Part shown: positions 6,698 through 10,252 of the stretch, one piece after another
How positions within the stretch are numbered: the stretch's first letter is position 1
Layout: the number at the start of each line of letters is the position of its first letter
NCBI GenBank assembly: GCA_016794075.1
Contig: JAEUKU010000200.1
Coordinates: 1-10,252, forward strand
Source: Rhodospirillaceae bacterium
GTDB lineage: Bacteria > Pseudomonadota > Alphaproteobacteria > Dongiales > Dongiaceae
Direction: 5' to 3'
Length of the DNA: 10,252 nt
Program-made: the position numbers and the translations under genes
The notes under the pieces: model-generated
What the model saw: only the letters and a program-made list of their open reading frames with translations
Database searches by the model: none
What the model was told of the DNA's origin: nothing

Positions 6698-6779
6698 GCG
6701 ATTTTCGTATCGCGACCGTGCAATTGGGCGCATGGTGCAAAGAAAATCGCGCGGGCGTCGTCCGATGTCCGCTTGCACC
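6698..6779 (+). promoter_or_regulatory. Two interleaved inverted repeats in the leader of the 119-residue protein
   Basis: Pair A: GCGATTTTC (6698-6706) with GAAAATCGC (6742-6750), nine perfect bases. Pair B: GGTGCAA (6734-6740) with TTGCACC (6773-6779), seven perfect bases. The left arm of B lies in the loop of A and the right arm of A lies in the loop of B. In RNA these are either mutually exclusive or form an H-type pseudoknot. The 129-base gap between the FAH gene and the small membrane protein otherwise holds only the AAGGAG ribosome site (6791-6796). No T-tract terminator is seen. Confidence 0.35.
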
Positions 6780-6805
6780 GAATAGTGGACAAGGAGTCCC
6801 CGTTC

Positions 6806-7165
6806 ATGAACATCCCTAAATGGCTCAAACCGGCGGTCGCCGGCGGGGTGGTCGGCGCCATCGCCACCATGCTCATCGGCTTCAACCAGGGCGGCTGGTA
6901 TTCGAACAGCTCGGCGGAGAGACTGGCGTCGGATCGCTCGCGGGTCGCCGTCGTCGCGGCTCTGGTGCCGATTTGCGTCAGCCGGCAGCAGGCGGACCCG
7001 GAATCGGCCGCCAAGCTCACCCAGCTGACCGGCATGAAGACCAGCTACGAACAGCGCGATTTCGTGCTGACGTCGGGCTGGGCCACCATGCCTTCGGCGA
7101 GTGAACCGAACCGTGACCTGGCGACGGCCTGCGCCGACGCGCTGGCCAAGTCCGCCCAGGGCTGA
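6806..7165 (+). CDS. Conserved hypothetical protein with N-terminal membrane segment
   Basis: A 119-residue protein of unknown function. Seen: a basic start (MNIPKWLKP), one hydrophobic segment at about residues 9-26 with glycine-rich VAGGVVGAIA, then a soluble part with DRSRVAVVAALVPICVSRQ (43-61), FVLTSGWATMP and EPNRDLATACADAL. I remember similar sequences as a widespread hypothetical family in Rhizobiales and Rhodospirillales, so it is a real gene. It could be membrane anchored with the rest outside, or an uncleaved signal anchor. Two cysteines (about 57 and 111) might form a disulfide if it is periplasmic. The start has AAGGAG nine bases upstream; the frame is open further upstream to 6683 but lacks a good start there. 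The next gene follows after 27 bases. Confidence 0.85.
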   Translation: MNIPKWLKPAVAGGVVGAIATMLIGFNQGGWYSNSSAERLASDRSRVAVVAALVPICVSRQQADPESAAKLTQLTGMKTSYEQRDFVLTSGWATMPSASEPNRDLATACADALAKSAQG

Positions 7166-7192
7166 TCGAACGTCTGCTGGCGCGAAGACATC

Positions 7193-7504
7193 GTGCCCAA
7201 GGACAAGGACGAGCGCCCGCCGGTCCAACTGGACGAGCATCGCGGCATGGCGGCCCAGGTGGCGACCGATGCGCGTCGCCACCTGAGCGAAGTAGAGGCC
7301 GATCAGGAGGCGTTGCGCCGGGCGCAAGCGGAGATGGAGACGTTCTTGTTCGCGCGGGATGCCGCTTCCTGGCCGGAAGCGGCGGAGCGGGCCAAATACC
7401 TGCTGAGGCTGTTCGCGGCGACGGCGGAAGCGCAGGACCCGCGCTACAGGCGATTGATCGAGGCCGTTCTCGAGGATTTCAGGAGGCTCGCGGCCAAGAC
7501 CTGA
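7193..7504 (+). CDS. Conserved hypothetical protein, small, charged and helical
   Basis: A 103-residue soluble protein starting with GTG. Seen: a lysine/aspartate-rich start (PKDKDERPPVQLDEHRGMAAQ), then long heptad-like helices (about 28-50 and 58-100) with SWPEAAERAKYLLRLFAATAEAQDPRYRRLIEAVLEDFRRL. No catalytic motif, membrane segment or signal peptide. I recognise the QLDEHRGMAAQ...ETWPEAAEKARYLL pattern as an uncharacterised family common in alphaproteobacteria. The GTG at 7193 matches the usual N-terminus of that family; the ribosome site is poor (GAAG about seven bases upstream), so coupling to the gene 27 bases upstream is likely. It is convergent with the minus-strand gene ending at 7544, with only 39 bases between them. 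Confidence 0.82.
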   Translation: MPKDKDERPPVQLDEHRGMAAQVATDARRHLSEVEADQEALRRAQAEMETFLFARDAASWPEAAERAKYLLRLFAATAEAQDPRYRRLIEAVLEDFRRLAAKT

Positions 7505-7543
7505 TTGCCGACCCAGGTGCCGCGCATGTCCGGCAGAAGGAGC

Positions 7544-7855
7544 CTAGGCTTGGCTTTCCATGTCGGCGCCGATTTCCGCGACGGCCGGTTCCGCCTTTGC
7601 CGCGGCGTTCGCAGTGCGGCGCTTGCGCGGGACAACCGGCTTCGGTGTCGCGGCTTCGATCGCGGCTGCTTCCTTGGTCGCGGCTTCCTTGGCGAGACGC
7701 AGGGCGCGCAGATTGTCGATCTTTCTGGCCTCGCCGGCCAAGACCGCGGCGCGCTCCTTGAGCATCTCGCTCTGCGCCTGCTTGGCCTTGAGCATCGCCG
7801 ATTGGGCCTGACGCCGCGCCTCTTCGGAACGCTGGTTCACGGATTTGTTCATCAT
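7544..7855 (-). CDS. Conserved hypothetical protein, coiled-coil rich, basic tail
   Basis: A 103-residue protein of unknown role. Seen: residues 8-65 form one long Ala/Lys/Glu-rich helix, probably coiled coil, including RKIDNLRALRLAKEAATKEAA. A proline break (TPKPVVPRKRR, 70-80) and an Ala-rich tail follow. There is no signal peptide or membrane segment. The NLRALRLAKEAA core recurs in small alphaproteobacterial hypotheticals that I remember. There are two adjacent ATGs (7855 and 7852); GAGG lies seven bases upstream of the first. It lies 127 bases downstream of the cold-shock gene on the same strand and could share its transcript. Confidence 0.78.
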   Translation of the reverse strand: MMNKSVNQRSEEARRQAQSAMLKAKQAQSEMLKERAAVLAGEARKIDNLRALRLAKEAATKEAAAIEAATPKPVVPRKRRTANAAAKAEPAVAEIGADMESQA

Positions 7856-7948
7856 GTCGTGCCTCGCAGGCTTCGGCGGATTTGGGACGATGCCGGGCGG
7901 GACGGTGTTGCCCGCTCCCGCCCGGATCGGATCGAGCCGGATCGGGCC

Positions 7949-7968
7949 GCATCGCTCGAAAGCGACGC
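7949..7968 (-). terminator. Stable hairpin between the cold-shock gene and the next gene
   Basis: GCATCGCT (7949-7956) pairs with AGCGACGC (7961-7968) with one G-T pair. On the minus strand the loop reads TTCG, a very stable tetraloop. It starts 15 bases after the csp stop codon. There is no T-tract, so it is more likely a 3'-end protecting or attenuating hairpin than a full intrinsic terminator. Confidence 0.35.
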
Positions 7969-7982
7969 GGCGCCGCGATCGG

Positions 7983-8186
7983 TTAGATCAGCTTCAGGTT
8001 GCCGGCCGATTCCTTGCCGCGATCCTGAACGATGTCGAAGCTCACCGACTGACCCTCGGTCAGATGGCCGATGCCGGCCCGCTCGACGGCGGAGATATGG
8101 ACGAAGACGTCCTTGCTGCCGCCATCCGGCTGGATGAACCCGAAGCCCTTCTGGGCGTTGAACCACTTAACTTTGCCACTAGACAT
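7983..8186 (-). CDS. cspA: Cold-shock protein, CspA family
   Basis: Small nucleic-acid chaperone of 67 residues, one cold-shock domain, which binds single-stranded RNA and DNA and melts structure in messages. Seen: SGKVKWFNAQKGFGFI with RNP1 (K13-I18), RNP2 VFVHIS (27-32), and the C-terminal GQSVSFDIVQDRGKESAGNLKLI. The length is normal for the family. The start at 8186 follows AAAAAAGGTACGAC, with AAGG seven bases before the ATG. In alphaproteobacteria several csp paralogues exist and not all are cold-induced, so the symbol is the family name only. The upstream non-coding stretch of 311 bases is long enough for a structured leader. Confidence 0.95.
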   Translation of the reverse strand: MSSGKVKWFNAQKGFGFIQPDGGSKDVFVHISAVERAGIGHLTEGQSVSFDIVQDRGKESAGNLKLI

Positions 8187-8497
8187 GTCGTACCTTTTTT
8201 GGAAAGACCGGCTTTCAGTAAAACCGGAGTGCCGCCACGCAGAGATTGCGGGGCGGGCCAAGCTACGGAACGGATGAAGCCGGGTCGGGCGCTCGCGGGC
8301 GAGCGAAAGACGGGGATAGACCCATAACGCGTTGAGTGGCCCTTACATGGGCCTAAACCGCGCAAAAAGCAATGGCGGTGACTGGTTGCGGCCATCGCCT
8401 GGACGCAAGAAGCGCGCTTATTGTCAACGATATCAAGACACTCGGCGATCCGGCGATGCCCGCGTTTTCTGCCGGTCCGGCGCCGCCGGAGCGCAAT
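8187..8497 (-). other. 311-base non-coding region: csp leader/promoter region and 3' side of the radical SAM gene
   Basis: No credible gene. It holds several short hairpins: GAAAG/CTTTC (8202-8216), CGCTCGC/GCGAGCG (8290-8305) and GGCCC/GGGCC (8338-8353), all upstream of csp and possibly part of its leader. A TTGACA word on the minus strand (8426-8421) could be a -35, but no good -10 follows at 16-18 bases, so I do not call a promoter. Open frames crossing this region have no family resemblance. Confidence 0.5.
8476..8490 (-). terminator. GC hairpin just after the radical SAM stop codon
   Basis: TCCGGC (8476-8481) and GCCGGA (8485-8490) form a perfect 6-bp stem with a 3-base loop, 7 bases after the stop codon at 8498. 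No T-run follows on the minus strand, so termination here would probably need Rho or another aid. Confidence 0.3.
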
Positions 8498-9640
8498 TCA
8501 GCAGAACAACTCCATCTGCCGGTCCGGATCGTGCGGCACGGCGAAGCGGGTGGTATCCAGGTTCCATTGCCGCCGGTGCAGGCCGTGCTTGCGCGACGCC
8601 GCCTCGACGCGCCTGCGAATCATCTCCGCATAGGGGCCCTGGCCCTTCATGCGGGTGCCCCATTCGGCGCGATAGATCTCGCCGCCATGACATTGCGAGA
8701 CGAGGGAGAAGACATGCTTGGCCTTGCCCGGCGCATGGGCGATCAGCCATTCGGCGAAGAGGTCCTTGATCTCCAGCGGCAGGCGCAGCACGGTCCAATT
8801 GACCGCCTGCGCCCCGGCCCCGGCCGCGGCGGCGATGATCGCCTCGATCTCGTGGTCGGTCAGCGCCGGAATGATCGGCGCCACCGAGACCGCCACCGGA
8901 ACGCCCGCCTGGCTCAACTGACGGATGGCGTCGAGGCGGTTGTCGGGGGTCGAGGCGCGCGGCTCCAGCTTGCGCGCGAGATCGCGATCGAGCGAGGTCA
9001 CCGACATCGACACCATCACCAGGCGCCGTTTCGCCATGTCGGCCAGCAGCTCGAGATCGTCCAATACGCGGGCGCTCTTGGTGGTGATCCCGACCGGATG
9101 GTTGAAGTCGCTCAGCACCCGCAGCACCTGGCGGGTCACCCGGCGCTGGCGCTCGATCGGCTGATAGGGGTCGGTCACGGCGCCCAGCGCCAGCACGTCG
9201 GGCTTGTAGCTGCGCTTGCGCAATTCGCGCTCCAGCAGCGCCGCGGCATCTGTCTTGGCGTAGAGCCTGGTCTCGAAATCCAGCCCCGGCGAGTGGCCGA
9301 GATAGGCGTGTGTCGGCCGCGCATAGCAGTAGATGCAGCCGTGCTCGCAGCCGCGATAGGGATTGATCGACTGGTCGAACGGCACGTCCGGCGACTGGTT
9401 GCGGGCGATGACCGTGCGGCTGGTATCCTCGCGCACGATGGTGCGCAGCGGCGGCAAGTCCTCGTCCTCCGCCGCCGCGCCCTGCCAGCCGTCATCCTCC
9501 AGCGGCCGCTCGCCGAGTTCGTAGCGGCCGGGCCGGTTGCTGATTGCGCCGCGGCCCTTCATCGGCTGCGGCGGCAGGGTCGGATCGGGCGCGGCCGGCA
9601 TTTCCGGGTCCGGCGGGAGCGGTTTCGGGGCACGGTTCAT
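8498..9640 (-). CDS. PA0069 family radical SAM protein (spore photoproduct lyase-like)
   Basis: Iron-sulfur enzyme of 380 residues that should cleave S-adenosylmethionine to a radical. Seen: a proline-rich N-terminus (1-60); then SINPYRGCEHGCIYCYARPT (91-110) with the 4Fe-4S cysteines C98, C102 and C105; GAVTDPYQPIERQ (153-165); ITTKSARVLDDLELLADMA (185-203); SVTSLDRDLARKLEPRASTPDNRLDAI (213-239); and VAPIIPALTD (253-262). These are hallmarks of the PA0069/Rv2578c group, related to SplB; the true reaction of the group is not known to me. C317 and the very last residue C380 are further cysteines. ATG 9640 is chosen because AGGA lies seven bases upstream and the family begins here; the frame stays open to 9733 across the promoter. 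A LexA-type box lies over its predicted -10. Confidence 0.93.
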   Translation of the reverse strand: MNRAPKPLPPDPEMPAAPDPTLPPQPMKGRGAISNRPGRYELGERPLEDDGWQGAAAEDEDLPPLRTIVREDTSRTVIARNQSPDVPFDQSINPYRGCEHGCIYCYARPTHAYLGHSPGLDFETRLYAKTDAAALLERELRKRSYKPDVLALGAVTDPYQPIERQRRVTRQVLRVLSDFNHPVGITTKSARVLDDLELLADMAKRRLVMVSMSVTSLDRDLARKLEPRASTPDNRLDAIRQLSQAGVPVAVSVAPIIPALTDHEIEAIIAAAAGAGAQAVNWTVLRLPLEIKDLFAEWLIAHAPGKAKHVFSLVSQCHGGEIYRAEWGTRMKGQGPYAEMIRRRVEAASRKHGLHRRQWNLDTTRFAVPHDPDRQMELFC

Positions 9641-9664
9641 GGCCCGATCCTGACTCCAGGATGA

Positions 9665-9679
9665 GAACAAATAAAGAAC
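9665..9679. promoter_or_regulatory. LexA (SOS) box, alphaproteobacterial type, at the radical SAM promoter
   Basis: GAACAAATAAAGAAC is an exact GAAC-N7-GAAC direct repeat, that is GTTC-N7-GTTC on the coding strand, the established LexA target of alphaproteobacteria. It lies 24 bases upstream of the start codon of the radical SAM gene. The seven central bases contain the predicted -10 hexamer, the position at which LexA blocks polymerase. Eight fixed bases match fully; chance occurrence in one promoter is low. Confidence 0.75.
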
Positions 9680-9698
9680 AAAGTGTTGCGTAACGCAA
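9670..9698 (-). promoter_or_regulatory. Predicted promoter of the radical SAM gene
   Basis: On the minus strand: TTGCGT (9698-9693) as -35, exactly 17 bases, then TTTATT (9675-9670) as -10, each with four of six matches. The -35 is half of a perfect 13-base palindrome TTGCGTAACGCAA (9686-9698), which may be a second regulator site. This is the only AT-rich patch near the gene. Confidence 0.55.
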
Positions 9699-9739
9699 AT
9701 ACGCAGGGAGCGGCGTGACGGGCCGTCACGCAATGGCGG

Positions 9740-10252
9740 CTATGGCGGAGGCGCCCCGATCGCCCGCCGCGCCGCGGCGGCGACCATCCGGGGATCGCGC
9801 CCGGCATCGATGCGGGTCCAGGTCATCGGGCCCAGGTCATAGGCCAGCTGCCGTTCCAGCACGGCGGCATCGGCATCGGAGGCGTCGTGCTGGCGCGCCC
9901 GCAGGCGCCGCCGCAGCACCTCAGGGTCGGCTTCCAGCCACAGGCCCTTGAAGGGGATGCCGGCCCGCGCGGCGATCGTCGCGAAACCGGCGCGCTCCTC
10001 GGGACGGGCGGCGACGGAATCGAGGATCACGGAATATCCGGCGGCGATGGCGCGCTCGGCTTCCCGATGCAGTGTCGCGTAGACCCGGGCGTTGACCTCC
10101 GCTTCGTAGGCAGCGGGCGGCAGGCGGCTTTCCGGTGCCTGGCCGAACAGGCGCTTGCGCAGCACGTCGCTGCGCAGCACCCGGGCGCCCGGCGCGATCC
10201 CCAGCCCGGCGGCGAGGGCAGCGGCGACGCTCGATTTGCCGGTGCCGCTCAA
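9740..10252 (-). CDS. Bifunctional aminoglycoside phosphotransferase-like/ATP-binding protein, C-terminal kinase part (5' end outside window)
   Basis: The C-terminal 170 residues of a longer protein; the reading frame is open at the window edge and begins within the Walker A loop (LSGTGKSS). Seen: P-loop, VLRSDVLRKRLFG (with the Asp typical of nucleoside/zeta-like kinases), YEAEVNARVYATLHREAERAIAAGYSVILDSV (Walker B-like strand ending in D), LWLEADPEVLRRRLRAR and DASDADAAVL. This order fits the COG0645-type kinase that is fused to an aminoglycoside-phosphotransferase-like domain in a well-populated proteobacterial family. That first domain would lie to the right and is not visible, so a stand-alone kinase remains possible. 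Despite the family name it is not evidence of drug resistance. The stop codon is 99 bases before the radical SAM ATG, on the same strand. Confidence 0.85.
   Translation of the reverse strand: MSGTGKSSVAAALAAGLGIAPGARVLRSDVLRKRLFGQAPESRLPPAAYEAEVNARVYATLHREAERAIAAGYSVILDSVAARPEERAGFATIAARAGIPFKGLWLEADPEVLRRRLRARQHDASDADAAVLERQLAYDLGPMTWTRIDAGRDPRMVAAAARRAIGAPPP

Noticed and set aside
5951..7327. Minus-strand 458-residue open frame across the FAH and hypothetical genes
   Set aside because: It overlaps three well-supported plus-strand genes, has no family motif, and is H/R/D/G-biased as expected for antisense in high-GC DNA.
7505..7543. Bidirectional terminator between the convergent genes ending at 7504 and 7544
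   Set aside because: Only a five-base TGCCG/CGGCA pair with a long loop is present, without a T-tract on either strand.
8421..8426. TTGACA on the minus strand as the csp -35
   Set aside because: A perfect -35 word, but no acceptable -10 at 16-18 bases, and it is over 230 bases from the start codon.
8372..9664. Plus-strand 430-residue open frame opposite the radical SAM gene
   Set aside because: The minus strand carries intact CxxxCxxC and family motifs; the plus frame has none.
1..10252. CRISPR arrays, tRNA or rRNA genes, insertion sequences, phage genes
   Set aside because: No spaced direct-repeat array, no tRNA-like cloverleaf with anticodon and CCA logic, no transposase or integrase motifs in any frame. 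The cloverleaf at 3417-3508 lacks tRNA consensus bases.

Overview
The window is high-GC DNA with dense, mostly leader-less gene packing. Several signs point to an alphaproteobacterium, probably Rhodospirillales or Rhizobiales-like: an alphaproteobacterial type LexA box (GAAC-N7-GAAC), a GCCGGGCTTGTCCCGGC-type palindromic repeat, a small CspA, and three small proteins whose sequences I remember as conserved hypotheticals of that class. The genus cannot be fixed from the sequence alone.

Layout. (1) Bases 1-1361, minus: N-terminal 453 residues of a chemoreceptor (dCACHE sensor, two TM helices, HAMP), cut by the window start. (2) Bases 1498-2223, minus: a GntR/FCD repressor-type regulator, divergent from (3) a plus-strand block 2388-6676 that looks like one operon: periplasmic NMT1/SsuA-type binding protein, permease A, ATPase, permease B, and a fumarylacetoacetate-hydrolase (FAH) superfamily enzyme overlapping the last permease by ATGA. 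The regulator and the binding protein share a 164-bp divergent control region with two ATTGGT-based sites. A 92-bp cloverleaf-like palindromic repeat lies between the binding protein and permease A. (4) Bases 6806-7504, plus: two small conserved hypothetical proteins. (5) Bases 7544-8186, minus: a small charged hypothetical and a CspA-family cold-shock protein. (6) Bases 8498-9640, minus: a PA0069-family radical SAM protein related to spore photoproduct lyase, with a LexA box sitting exactly over its predicted -10 element. (7) Bases 9740-10252, minus: the C-terminal kinase-like ATPase part of a bifunctional aminoglycoside-phosphotransferase-like/ATP-binding protein, cut by the window end.

How the genes fit together. 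The central block reads as an inducible import-and-cleave module: the binding protein captures a small, probably carboxylated ligand, a heterodimeric permease with one ATPase imports it, and the FAH enzyme cleaves a C-C bond in an acylpyruvate-like substrate or downstream intermediate. The FCD regulator probably senses a carboxylic acid and controls its own gene and the operon. The substrate is unknown. The right-hand part is a separate set of stress-related or housekeeping genes, in which the SOS-type promoter of the radical SAM gene is the clearest regulatory signal. The best candidates for something undescribed are that SOS-linked radical SAM gene, the cloverleaf repeat inside the operon, the transporter/hydrolase pairing with two complementary-degenerate permeases, and interleaved inverted repeats upstream of the small membrane protein gene.
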